Positions 35,756 through 44,693 are shown, counted from the stretch's first letter. The stretch is DNA of 64,000 nt from Bog-366 sp963722555 (GCA_963722555.1 CAVRNQ010000007.1:806001-870000), one strand, 5' to 3'. Notes: a model not told the origin generated them from the letters alone. Numbers and translations are program-made.

Positions 35756-36867
35756 TAGGTTCCGTGGGGTCGGGCATGATGCGCCAGGACCTCTACCTCA
35801 CGCCGTCGCTTTTGAAGCCCCAGGAATGGGAAGTGCTGGGGAAGTCCCTGCAGTACGCGAAGGCTAATGCCCATACGTTGCTGAACAACGGCACCTGGGT
35901 CCTGGGCGATCCCGCTCAGGGTGAAGCGTACGGATTCGTCCACGCTTCCGAGACAAAAACGATCGTGGTTCTGCGCAATCCCTCGCTGCAGCCCACGCGG
36001 GTGAATCTCCCGCTCACGCCGGAAAACGGGTTCGTTTCTGCTGGCCAGGCGCTCAAAGCGGAAACCATTTTCCCGTTCCGCGAGGTGCTCCCCGACGATT
36101 TCCATGCCGGAGATGCCTTGCCGGCGATGCTGGATGGATATGAGCAGCGCGTCATCGAGCTTCGGCCCGCCAGTGCCCACGCTGGACGCGTGGAGGGAGT
36201 TCGCTATACGGTCCGCACTTCGGGCCCGGGAGGAGCACAGTTCACGGTGTTCGGCGCGCCGGGAGCGTCCACACCCGTGCGCCTGCCAGACGCGAAGGCA
36301 ATCGAAACCCTGGAGATTGACGGGAAGGAGATTCCTGCGGACTCACTCGCCCACGACGGGACGTTTCTAGTGCGTTTCGGAGGAGAGAACCGCGGGGGGC
36401 CGGCCTTTTCGCAGCCCTCAATTCAAATCCTGCACGCGGACGACAAGGGGGAGGACGCAAAGGTCTCACTCACTGTTCAGATCCCCGCGGATTCTCACGC
36501 CGCGACCTTTGGTTTGTTATTGCAGTCTGCCCAACCCCTGGGCGAGGTGCGAGCGCAATTGCGGGTCAACGCGAAAGCGGTTTTGCTATCATCTCGCAAA
36601 AGTGGCCAGGGGCTCTGGTATTGGTACGGGACCAAATTGGGAGCGGGTAGCCACGCGCTGGAATTCATGCTTCACCTCCCTGCCGGACTGCCGGCGCCAC
36701 CCAGGATCTCCGGTTGGTTGCGGGTCCGACGGAAACTGGCCAGCCGGGAGCTTGTCTGGAAGTTCAAACCTGGCCAGCAAATGGATGATTTCCCGAGTGA
36801 CCCGTTGCCAGCGTCATCCGACACCGAAAGGAAAACTTATCACGTCTTTGACGAGGATTTGCAGTAA
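35719..36867 (+). CDS. alpha-galactosidase-like glycoside hydrolase, C-terminal part in the -1 frame
   Basis: Continuing in the -1 frame from the last G of the tract gives ENEPQEDWQDAVIGSVGSG and then an uninterrupted protein to 36867: end of the catalytic barrel ('LKPQEWEVLGKSLQYAKANAHTLLNNG'), then C-terminal beta-sandwich domains ('TKTIVVLRNPSLQPTRVNLPL'). A GTG at 35752 could start it alone, but it has no signal peptide or ribosome site. I read this as one gene broken by a one-base change in the G run, a sequencing miscall there, or -1 ribosomal slippage on G_GGG_GGG. Confidence 0.7.
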   Translation, partial: ENEPQEDWQDAVIGSVGSGMMRQDLYLTPSLLKPQEWEVLGKSLQYAKANAHTLLNNGTWVLGDPAQGEAYGFVHASETKTIVVLRNPSLQPTRVNLPLTPENGFVSAGQALKAETIFPFREVLPDDFHAGDALPAMLDGYEQRVIELRPASAHAGRVEGVRYTVRTSGPGGAQFTVFGAPGASTPVRLPDAKAIETLEIDGKEIPADSLAHDGTFLVRFGGENRGGPAFSQPSIQILHADDKGEDAKVSLTVQIPADSHAATFGLLLQSAQPLGEVRAQLRVNAKAVLLSSRKSGQGLWYWYGTKLGAGSHALEFMLHLPAGLPAPPRISGWLRVRRKLASRELVWKFKPGQQMDDFPSDPLPASSDTERKTYHVFDEDLQ

Positions 36868-37221
36868 AAGGCAGAGGGCGTTGCACGAACGAGACTGCAC
36901 CTCAGACCGACCCGCGTGTTGCCGCGGTGGAAGGGCGGAGCGTCGTTGGAATCGGCGACTCGCTGCGAGCTTCAGTCCCGCCCTGGCACGACCTTCCTGA
37001 TTCTTCCCGTGCCTCCCTCCCTGCCCAATCCCGGACAAGCTGCTGGTGTCCATCTGGCCCGGACGTGGATTGACTTCCCATGCGATCCAACCTTCGATAC
37101 GCGGCGGAAGACTAACCCAGACCTCACCCTTGTTCCAGAGAGCGTTGCCGTGCTAGCGTTGCGGCTGTGAATCGAGGCTGCTGCCGGTAACCACTGACCG
37201 GCCGGCGGCACCGAGGAGTCA
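36868..37221. other. intergenic stretch, nothing recognised
   Basis: No convincing ORF, promoter or hairpin terminator was found between the hydrolase and the following TPR gene. Confidence 0.4.
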
Positions 37222-38217
37222 TTGCTACTTTTGAAGAGGTCCACCTTCATGGGTGCCATTCTGCTCGCGCTGCTGTGCTGTGCAGGGCTGGCCACTGGCC
37301 AACAAGTGCACCTCGACGACACGCCTTCCGCCGAGCCAGCCTCGGACGCTTATCAGCAACTGCCGCTGGGCGAGGCCGAGCGCGCCACTCTCCGCGAGGC
37401 CGTAAAGGCGCACGACTACGCGCGCGCTGAGACGCTGCTGGCCGGAGAAAGCGAGCGCCATCCCCAGGTGCAGGTGCTGCTCACCACTCTGGGAAGCATT
37501 CTGTTCCTGGATGGCAAGTACCTGAATTGTGCCGTGGCCCTGAAAAAGGCCGAGGCGATTGCACCGCTCGCCGACCGCGACCGGTTCACTTTGGCGTTGA
37601 GTTACATCATCATGAACCACCGGGATTGGGCGCGCCCGGAACTGGAACGGCTGGCGCATTCGGATCCGCGCAACCCCCTCTATCCCTACTGGCTCGGACG
37701 TATCGACTACGACAGCATGCAGTTCAAGGCCGCCGCAGCCAACCTGCAAAAGGCCTTGAGGCTCAGCCCCACGTTTATGAAGGCCTACGACAACCTGGGG
37801 CTTACCTACGAGGCCTTGGGGCAGCACGACGACGCCGTTCGCATCTACCAGCAAGCCATCCTCATGAACCGCTCCGCGCGCCTTCCCTCCCCTTGGCCGC
37901 CCTTGAACCTGGGCACGCTGCTCGTGAAACTCGGAAGACTGGGCGAAGCCGAAACCTACTTGCAGGAGTCTCTGAAGTACGATCCCCGCTTCCCGAAAGC
38001 GCACTACCAGATGGGCCTGCTGCTGGAGAAAGAGAAGAAGGACGACGCAGCCTGCCAGGAACTCCTCGAGGCGGTGCGCAACGATCCGTCTTACCCCGAG
38101 CCCCACTATCTCCTCGGCCGCATCTACACGCGCCGGGGCGATAAGCCCAGGGCCGACGCCGAGTGGCAGGCTTTTCAGAAACTGAAACAGGATAGCCCCC
38201 AGGAACGCCCCCACTAG
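37222..38217 (+). CDS. secreted tetratricopeptide-repeat protein
   Basis: 331 residues from TTG 37222 (GAGGAG just upstream), which gives a proper signal peptide with Lys-Arg before the hydrophobic core (LLLKRSTFMGAILLALLCCA); ATG 37249 would remove the charged part. At least five TPR units, for example 'KAYDNLGLTYEALGQHDDAV', 'PPLNLGTLLVKLGRLGEAET' and 'PEPHYLLGRIYTRRGDKPRA'. It lies between the hydrolase and receptor 3 and completes the set of four TPR proteins around three receptors. Confidence 0.82.
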   Translation: MLLLKRSTFMGAILLALLCCAGLATGQQVHLDDTPSAEPASDAYQQLPLGEAERATLREAVKAHDYARAETLLAGESERHPQVQVLLTTLGSILFLDGKYLNCAVALKKAEAIAPLADRDRFTLALSYIIMNHRDWARPELERLAHSDPRNPLYPYWLGRIDYDSMQFKAAAANLQKALRLSPTFMKAYDNLGLTYEALGQHDDAVRIYQQAILMNRSARLPSPWPPLNLGTLLVKLGRLGEAETYLQESLKYDPRFPKAHYQMGLLLEKEKKDDAACQELLEAVRNDPSYPEPHYLLGRIYTRRGDKPRADAEWQAFQKLKQDSPQERPH

Positions 38218-38271
38218 TGTGGCTGCCCATGATGGGCAGAAACTCGATGAGGAGAACCCATCATCCAAACT

Positions 38272-38395
38272 GTCATCCTGAGCAGCAGCGAAGGATCTGC
38301 ATGGGTTTTCAGTAACCAAGACAAATGCAGATCCTTCGTCCCGAAAGAACCGGGACTCAGGATGACAGTGTGAGGGGTTTTTCCGCAGCCTCTAA
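38272..38395. repeat. TCATCCTGAG-type palindromic element, copy C
   Basis: TGTCATCCTGAGCAGCAGCG at 38271-38290 faces GGGACTCAGGATGACAGTGT (38351-38370). Inside, AAGGATCTGCAT pairs with ATGCAGATCCTT. Its right end from CAGGATGACA to TTCCGCA is identical to copy A. Confidence 0.7.
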
Positions 38396-38562
38396 AGCCC
38401 CGCCCTTCCAATCCCGTGGTGAGAAATCCGCGCTACAACAAATTAATGCATGCCGCATAAGTAATCCTATTTGCCGAACGCAACACCAGTCCGAGTTTTT
38501 TGCGATGGACTGCAAGGACGGGGCCCAGGGAATTCCGTAACCAGGCGGGCGAGCCTCGAACT

Positions 38563-38574
38563 GAAAACGTTTCG
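38563..38574 (+). promoter_or_regulatory. candidate LacI-type operator upstream of receptor 3
   Basis: GAAAACGTTTCG contains the palindromic core AAACGTTT (38565-38572), 43 bases upstream of the -35 of the receptor 3 promoter. The same core occurs at 33956-33965, whereas the sites before receptor 1 have AAGCGCTT, so a second LacI paralogue may be involved. Confidence 0.35.
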
Positions 38575-38617
38575 TTTTCTCCCCTTGCAGCCGAGTCGAA
38601 AGTCGGCGGACTTCTCC

Positions 38618-38646
38618 TTGACAAGCATTTCCCCGGCGCGTAGAGT
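38618..38646 (+). promoter_or_regulatory. sigma-70-type promoter of receptor 3
   Basis: CCTTGACA with -35 TTGACA at 38618-38623, 17-base spacer, TAGAGT at 38641-38646. Leader to ATG 38848 is about 195 bases. Confidence 0.55.
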
Positions 38647-38847
38647 CCGTGCATAGTCTCATAGTCGAGGTGGTCTGAGAGTTGCATCTTCTATATCGCA
38701 CGACTAGTCCGCGCCTGACATCGGTCATCAGCCCGGGGGGAGACGTGAATCGCGGCGTTCCTGACAACTTAAAGAGTTTCGGCTAGCCTTGTCTTGCCTT
38801 GCTGGTATTTGTTTCTTGCGTCGGTTGAAGGGTCAAAGGAGGCTGAA

Positions 38848-41800
38848 ATGAAAAAGGGGCATTCGACGGCCTTATGGGTTACGTGTTTCTTCGCTCTGCT
38901 CGTTCCTGGCCTGGCCAAAGGGCAGAGTACAAACGCCACGCTTAGCGGGACAGTAGTCGACCCGACGGGGGCGGCAGTTCCGAACGTGCAATTGACGCTC
39001 AATTCGGTGGCCTTGGGGACAGTCACCAAGATCACCTCCGGTCCCGAGGGCCTTTATTCCTTTCCAAACCTGCGGCCTGGTATCTACGGGCTGAGGGTTC
39101 ACGCCCAGGGGTTCAAAGATTATGTGCAGACGGGCATCGAACTGACGATGAATGCCATGGCCCGTCAGGACGTGCACCTTCAGTTGGGTACAGCCGTCGA
39201 AACCGTGGAAGTAAGGGCGAATGCTTCTCCCCTCAACACGGACGATGCACAAGTCAAGGGAAGCGTTACGCCGGAGATTCTCAAAGACCTGCCGCTGGAA
39301 GTCTCCGGCACGATCCGCACCGCGGCCAATTTCGCTATCCTGATGCCCGGGGTGAGCACCGGCAGCGGCGGGAATGCCTTCGACGCGCGCATCAACGGCG
39401 GCTTGCAATCGGGCGACGAGGCGATCCTGGACGGGGTCAGTTTGCAGGAAGGACTGATGAGCCAGAGTGGCATGGTGGCTATCCAGACCGACTTCCCCAC
39501 CTCTCCGGACATGGTCGGCGAGCTGAGCGTCCTGACCTCCACTTACGAGCCCCAGTACGGGTCCAGCCTTTCCGGGCAGATTATTCTGGAAACCAAGTCG
39601 GGCACGAATCAATACCATGGGGCCGCCTTCGAATATCTCCGCAACACGGTGCTCAATGCGCGTCAGTTCGGTGTAAACCAGCGGCCCGCCAACCTGCAAA
39701 ACGAATTCGGCGGAACGTTTGGAGGACCCCTATGGATTCCCCACCTGTTCCCCAAAAGCCGCAAGACGTTCTTCTACCTGGACCTGGAGGGCTACCGCAC
39801 GGGTGGCGCGCTGGAGCGCCCCATCCTGAGCGTGCCCACTATGCAGGAACGGCAGGGGGACTTCAGCGACTGGGTGGACTCCAACGGCAATCTCATTCCC
39901 GTCTATGATCCAGACACGCTGCGGGCTAACCCCAATTTCGATCCCAACCAAAACGTGGGCGCCAATAACCTGCCCTTCCTGCGCAATCAATTCATGGGGT
40001 GCAGCGGCGATACCCCGAACGTGATTTGCCCTCAGGACACGCGGCTGGTCAACTCGCTGGCGCCGGCCTGGTTCAAGTATCTGCCTCCACCGAACCGGCC
40101 GGGAATCCTCAACAACTATGTCGTCCCGAAACCCCGGCCCGAGGAGTTGCTGTTCCATACCAACTACTTCGACCTGCGAATTGACCAGTACATCCGCAAT
40201 TCGGATCACATCTCGGCGTCGATCTACTATCAGGGCGCGCACGCCAATACCGTATCCACCCTGCCGGTGGAAATCAGCAATGAGAACGACGCGGCTCCCG
40301 AGTATGCCTTCGTCGATCGGATGAACTGGGACCACACCTTCTCCCCCACGCTGCTCAGCCACGCCGCCATCGGATATCACAACCGGATGGAGGGCTATGG
40401 GGCCCTTAATTACAAGTACGCCAGCCTGTTTCCTGAAATTCCCGGCGTCGCCGGCCACAACTCTCCGCCGGTCGTAAGTCTCGGGGACTTTGTGGGCATG
40501 GGGGATAACTACGGTGGGCCGAACATCGAGAACGTAACCGCCCGGCCCGATTTCACCGGAAACGACTTGATTACCTGGGTCAGAAACAAGCACACCATTA
40601 AGTTCGGCGGAGAGTATCGCTGGCTGGCCGAAAACAACCGTGGCAATTACAACAGCTTTCCTTCGTCGGCCGGAAACTTCTCGTTCTCCTCCGGGGAGAC
40701 GGGACTGGCGGGCATTATCAGTGGAAGCCCCATTGCGAGTTTCCTGCTCGGCCAGGTTGATTCCGGATCCGCCACCTTCTCCAATATAGCTTCCAATTAT
40801 CCGCGCGCTGCGGCTTACATCCTGCACATCGGGGACACCTGGAAAGCCACGTCGAAGCTGAGCATCAACTACGGGCTGCGCTGGGATACGTTTACGCCTG
40901 CCCAGGAGAAGCACGATGAGCAGTCGTTCCTCGACCCCAACCGGCCCAACCCGGGAGCCGGAGGGCTCCCCGGCAGTCTGGTCTTCGCCGGAACTAAGTG
41001 GGGGACGGCGAGCTTCGGCCGGCGCACTCCCGAACTGGTTTGGAAAAAGGGCTTTGTCCCACGGCTGGGAATTGCTTATTCGATGACGCCCAAGACCGTC
41101 GTGCGAACCGGCTACGGCATCTTCTATACTCAGATGTTCTACCCGGGCTGGGGCGGCGGTGTAGCGCAGGATGGTTTCTATGCCATTCCTTCCTTCGGCA
41201 GTTCGAACGACGGGCTGACCGCAGCCTTCCTGCTCCAGAACGGTTTGCCCCAGGACTTTTCACGTCCACCGTTCATAGATGAAAGCTATCTGAACGGGCA
41301 GGGCGGGCCCAATTACCGTCCCTTTAACTCCAATCGCCGCCCGTATGCGCAACAGTGGAATCTGACGATCGAGCACCAATTCAACAACAACGCCTACTTC
41401 AACCTTGCGTACGTAGGAAACAAGGGAACTCGGCTGCCCTCCCAAACAGTTCCCATCAACGCCATCGATCCCAAATACCTGTCGATGGGGCAGCAACTGT
41501 ATGACGAGTTCACAAGCGACGCGCCAGTGGACGGTGTACCTGCCCCCTACCCCGGCTGGGCCAGTCAAATGCAGGCCTGCGCGCCCACCGTTGCTCAGGC
41601 CCTCGCGCCCTACCCCCAATATTGCAACAACCTCTTCGGTCTGACGGAGAACGCCGGCAACTCCACGTACCATGCTTTACAAGCCAAGATGGAGAAGCGC
41701 TTCTCGAACGGGCTTTGGGCGCTCACCTCCTATACTTGGTCCAAGACGATCGACAACACCGATAACACCCAAGTTACTGGCGACAGCGGGCCCGTCCACG

Positions 41801-42453
41801 TTGGCGTGATCTCGCCCTTCCAGCGGGAACGCAACAAAGCTCTCGCCGTGGACGATGTCCCGCAGGTTCTCTCGCAGTCGCTGGTCTATGACCTTCCCTT
41901 CGGGAAGGGGAAACGTTGGGGGGCACACCTACCTGGAATCGTCAACGGCTTCCTGGGAGGGTGGTCCGTCAGCAGCGTCTTGCGAGTTTCGTCGGGAGTC
42001 CCCTTGTACTTCAGGTCGTCTGGTTACTGCAACATCCCGGGCCAGTTCGCGGAGGGTTGCCTCCCCGGCGTACTGCCTGGGGCCAACCCGTGGGCGCAGA
42101 GTAAGAGCAACTTCGATCCCAATCTCCCTCTCTTCAACCAGAGCGCCTTCGAGAACTACAATAACTTTAACTTCTATGCGGGGGTGGGTCCGCGCATTTC
42201 GAACTTGCGGACCTTCGGTTACCACAACCACGATGTGGGATTCATCAAGGACATCAAACTCAAGGAGCAGTTGACCCTGCAGTTGCGGGCGGAGTTCTTC
42301 AACATCTGGAACTGGCATACCTTCAACTGCTCGACTCAATGCTTCGGGAGCAGTGCTTTCGACACGGGCGTGGGCGATACGCTCTTCGGCCTATGGAATG
42401 GCTCTGTGACCGACCCGCGGAACGTGCAACTGGTCGGTAGGCTCACTTTCTAG
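38848..42453 (+). CDS. TonB-dependent receptor 3 (carboxypeptidase-regulatory-like N-domain)
   Basis: 1201 residues; ATG 38848 follows AAAGGAGG. Signal peptide ends in LAKGQS; regulatory-like domain 'GTVVDPTGAAVPNVQLTLNS'; plug 'RINGGLQSGDEAILDGVSLQ' and 'SVLTSTYEPQYGSSLSGQI'; barrel ending 'LVGRLTF'. It is closer to receptor 1 than to receptor 2 in the plug (LDGVS.QEG.MSQ.GMV). A strong hairpin follows the stop codon. No hydrolase or TPR gene follows, so it may be transcribed alone. Confidence 0.92.
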   Translation: MKKGHSTALWVTCFFALLVPGLAKGQSTNATLSGTVVDPTGAAVPNVQLTLNSVALGTVTKITSGPEGLYSFPNLRPGIYGLRVHAQGFKDYVQTGIELTMNAMARQDVHLQLGTAVETVEVRANASPLNTDDAQVKGSVTPEILKDLPLEVSGTIRTAANFAILMPGVSTGSGGNAFDARINGGLQSGDEAILDGVSLQEGLMSQSGMVAIQTDFPTSPDMVGELSVLTSTYEPQYGSSLSGQIILETKSGTNQYHGAAFEYLRNTVLNARQFGVNQRPANLQNEFGGTFGGPLWIPHLFPKSRKTFFYLDLEGYRTGGALERPILSVPTMQERQGDFSDWVDSNGNLIPVYDPDTLRANPNFDPNQNVGANNLPFLRNQFMGCSGDTPNVICPQDTRLVNSLAPAWFKYLPPPNRPGILNNYVVPKPRPEELLFHTNYFDLRIDQYIRNSDHISASIYYQGAHANTVSTLPVEISNENDAAPEYAFVDRMNWDHTFSPTLLSHAAIGYHNRMEGYGALNYKYASLFPEIPGVAGHNSPPVVSLGDFVGMGDNYGGPNIENVTARPDFTGNDLITWVRNKHTIKFGGEYRWLAENNRGNYNSFPSSAGNFSFSSGETGLAGIISGSPIASFLLGQVDSGSATFSNIASNYPRAAAYILHIGDTWKATSKLSINYGLRWDTFTPAQEKHDEQSFLDPNRPNPGAGGLPGSLVFAGTKWGTASFGRRTPELVWKKGFVPRLGIAYSMTPKTVVRTGYGIFYTQMFYPGWGGGVAQDGFYAIPSFGSSNDGLTAAFLLQNGLPQDFSRPPFIDESYLNGQGGPNYRPFNSNRRPYAQQWNLTIEHQFNNNAYFNLAYVGNKGTRLPSQTVPINAIDPKYLSMGQQLYDEFTSDAPVDGVPAPYPGWASQMQACAPTVAQALAPYPQYCNNLFGLTENAGNSTYHALQAKMEKRFSNGLWALTSYTWSKTIDNTDNTQVTGDSGPVHVGVISPFQRERNKALAVDDVPQVLSQSLVYDLPFGKGKRWGAHLPGIVNGFLGGWSVSSVLRVSSGVPLYFRSSGYCNIPGQFAEGCLPGVLPGANPWAQSKSNFDPNLPLFNQSAFENYNNFNFYAGVGPRISNLRTFGYHNHDVGFIKDIKLKEQLTLQLRAEFFNIWNWHTFNCSTQCFGSSAFDTGVGDTLFGLWNGSVTDPRNVQLVGRLTF

Positions 42454-42473
42454 CGTGCAGCCACACTAACCCA

Positions 42474-42505
42474 GGCGCTATCCCAACGCAGGTTGGGATA
42501 GCGCC
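42474..42505 (+). terminator. strong hairpin after receptor 3
   Basis: GGCGCTATCCCAAC pairs perfectly over 14 bases with GTTGGGATAGCGCC, loop GCAG. It is 20 bases after the stop codon. There is no T-tract behind it, so it may block exonucleases or be a palindromic repeat, not a classical terminator. Confidence 0.45.
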
Positions 42506-42696
42506 ATCCCCCCCGGCGATTTCGGCCGCGCTACGCTTCTGCCTGTCGCCCCCGAGAGCTGCCACGGCGGCCCAGTCAAAACCTGGCTTCCCGCCTGTGC
42601 GGGATTGACAGTATTCCTGGCGGAGCGCGGGCCGCCTCCCTTTCCGCGCACCCTTGACTTTCTCCCGCCGATTCTGCATTCTTCCCACCCTGACTC

Positions 42697-43572
42697 GTGA
42701 GAATCATCATCCTGCTCAATCCTGCTGCAAGGCATGGCCGAGCCCGCCACTTGGTCAAAGCCGCGCTCGAAGCCTTCCGCCGGCAGGGCGTGCAGTTCGA
42801 GGTCCGCGAGAGTCTGAACGCGCCGCACTTGACGGAACTGGCGCGGCAGGCCCGGGAGGAAAAGCCCGACCTGATCGTTTCCGCCGGCGGGGACGGAACG
42901 CATCACTACGTCATCAACGGACTGTTCGGGTCGGAGATTCCGCTTGGATTATTGCCGGTCGGAAGGGGGAACGATTTCGCGAGGGGTGTGGGCATACCCA
43001 CGGACCCGCGCGCCGCGGCTGAGACCCTGCTGAGTGGTCGAGTCCGTGAAGTTGATCTCGCCCGCGTCGGGCCGGTGGTTTACGCTTGCGTGGGGGGAAC
43101 TGGATTCGACTCGATCGTCAACCGTTACACGAACGAGCGAGCCCGTTGGCTGAGCGGGTCGCCTGCCTATATCTGGTCGCTCCTGTGTTGTCTGAAAGAA
43201 TACCGGCCGCGGCCTCTCGAGATTATTGCCGATGCAGCATCATTCTCCGAAGAAGTCTTGTTCGCAGTAGTGGGGAACAACTGCTCCTATGCGGGGGGCA
43301 TCAAGATAGCGCCGCACGCCCGGCTCGATGACGGACTCCTGGATGTCTGCATCATCCCCTATCTGGGCCGCCTCGAACTCCTTCGCTGGATCCCGCGCGC
43401 CTACCGCGGTGAACATCTGCGCCACCCGCGAATCAAGTACTTCCAGACGCGCAAAATCACTTTGCGCTCGTCCTCACCTATGGAATTGTTCGGGGATGGA
43501 GAATTTCTGCAGGAATTACCTGCCACGATTGAAGTGGTACCCCGCGCCCTGCGCGTGATGGCTCCCCGGTGA
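42697..43572 (+). CDS. YegS/DagK-family lipid kinase
   Basis: 291 residues starting at GTG 42697. Diacylglycerol-kinase catalytic fold: N-terminal 'IILLNPAARHGRA', the nucleotide loop 'VSAGGDGTHHYVINGL', 'LGLLPVGRGNDFARGVGIP', and C-terminal 'GGIKIAPHARLDDGLLDVCII' with 'ELFGDGEFL', the Asp/Glu metal and catalytic residues of the family. It should phosphorylate diacylglycerol or a related lipid at the inner membrane with ATP. No obvious link to the receptor upstream. Confidence 0.9.
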   Translation: MRIIILLNPAARHGRARHLVKAALEAFRRQGVQFEVRESLNAPHLTELARQAREEKPDLIVSAGGDGTHHYVINGLFGSEIPLGLLPVGRGNDFARGVGIPTDPRAAAETLLSGRVREVDLARVGPVVYACVGGTGFDSIVNRYTNERARWLSGSPAYIWSLLCCLKEYRPRPLEIIADAASFSEEVLFAVVGNNCSYAGGIKIAPHARLDDGLLDVCIIPYLGRLELLRWIPRAYRGEHLRHPRIKYFQTRKITLRSSSPMELFGDGEFLQELPATIEVVPRALRVMAPR

Positions 43573-43799
43573 GGGCAGGCCCGGATTTCCCGCCGCTGGA
43601 ATCTGACACTCAGTTGCTTTCATGGACATACTACTGCCGACGCGAAGCATCGTGTTAGGTTGGTGACTGTCCATCACCCCTCACCCGGCCCGCGCCGGCT
43701 GGAGAAAGCGCCGGTCGCGGCCCACCCTCTCCCCTCGGGAGAGGGATAGACCTCGAATAACCAGCCCTCTCCCTGCCGGGGCATTCCGCGCAGGTTTGA

Positions 43800-44234
43800 T
43801 CAGTGTTTCAGCCCGGAAATGGTGAAGTTGATGACAGGGTGCGGGCGCGTATCCATCGAGCTGACCTGGCGGGTCTCCGAGGAAGCCCCTTTGAACGTCG
43901 CCTTGATTTTGTAATCGTGCGAAGGCAGGAGGTCGGAAAGATGGTATTGCCCCCCTTCCTGGGAGTAAATCGCCACGACCTTGCCGGTCTGGACATCGGT
44001 CAGTTCAATCGTCGCACCTTCAATCCCGTTTTCGGTCTCGTCAAGCACCACGCCCGAGACGGTTCGCGACGCGGGCTTCTTCTCTTTCGCAAGTCCAGTC
44101 GCGAAGCCGAAAACGAGCACCCCGGCCAGGAGCAGGGCCGTGAGCGCGACCACCTTCGGCCCTGGGCGGCAAGATTCAGGGCTTATCGGCTCCGGGCCGA
44201 ACCAAACACCTGTATTTGAAATGTTGGAATCCAC
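43800..44234 (-). CDS. small membrane-anchored carboxypeptidase-regulatory-like protein
   Basis: 144 residues from GTG 44234, preceded by an AGAAGAGG-type ribosome site inside the end of the upstream gene; the two genes are separated by a single base, so translation is probably coupled. One N-terminal hydrophobic helix ('VVALTALLLAGVLVFGFATG') and a single beta-sandwich of the carboxypeptidase-regulatory-like type ('VSGVVLDETENGIEGATIELTDVQTGK', 'GQYHLSDLLPSHDYKIKATFKG' in shorter pieces). This is the same domain that caps the receptors, here free-standing. Role unknown. Confidence 0.7.
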   Translation of the reverse strand: MDSNISNTGVWFGPEPISPESCRPGPKVVALTALLLAGVLVFGFATGLAKEKKPASRTVSGVVLDETENGIEGATIELTDVQTGKVVAIYSQEGGQYHLSDLLPSHDYKIKATFKGASSETRQVSSMDTRPHPVINFTISGLKH

Positions 44235-44235
44235 T

Positions 44236-44409
44236 TTACCAGGCCTCTTCTTCCTCTTCCGCGTCTCCGCTGGAGATGATGTCGAGTTGCACCGGGTTGG
44301 TGTTTACCACTTCAAGCTCCGCTCCGCAGTCGGGGCAATCCAACTTGGCGCCTTCTTCAACATCGTCTTCGACTTCAATCACTGCCTCGCATTCCGGGCA
44401 ATGAGCCAT
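44236..44409 (-). CDS. lysW: LysW-like amino-group carrier zinc ribbon lacking its terminal Gly-Glu
   Basis: 57 residues from ATG 44409 (GGGGGG upstream), ending TAA at 44238-44236. Two zinc knuckles CPEC (4-7) and CPDC (25-28), a middle stretch 'GAELEVVNTNPVQLDI' and an acidic tail ending EEEEEAW are those of LysW, the carrier that holds alpha-aminoadipate or glutamate by amide bond during lysine/ornithine synthesis. LysW normally ends EDWGE, its last Glu being the attachment point; here the stop codon follows the Trp directly. None of the partner enzymes (LysX, LysZ, LysY) is nearby. It may be an inactive relic or a LysW-derived zinc ribbon with another use. Confidence 0.7.
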   Translation of the reverse strand: MAHCPECEAVIEVEDDVEEGAKLDCPDCGAELEVVNTNPVQLDIISSGDAEEEEEAW

Positions 44410-44607
44410 GAAGCACCCCCCAGGGAAACTCCACTTCCCCCATACGAAAGTCTAGTCATTTACCCAGATGATGTCCAGCGACAACCGTGCCTGCGGAGAG
44501 GTATGGGATGAGCAGGGCATCGCCGTTGCGCTGACCTTCAGAGTGTGTTTCAAAACTCGCAAAACGCGGTGTCGAGAAAGAATAATCGAATACTCATGCT
44601 GTGCAGC

Positions 44608-44693
44608 GTCATTCCCGCGCAGGCGGGAATCCAGCAGGTTCGGGCGGCGCTTCCCAGACCCCCACTGCGTCATTCCCGCGCAGGCGGGAATGC
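44608..44693. repeat. two copies of the ATTCCCGCN-NGCGGGAAT palindrome
   Basis: ATTCCCGCGCAGGCGGGAAT occurs at 44611-44630 and 44672-44691, each with GTC or GTCA before it. Eight-base arms, four-base loop. Seven further copies with GAAA/GAAG loops are at 46177, 46238, 47849, 47910, 62998, 63351 and 63458. Confidence 0.8.
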
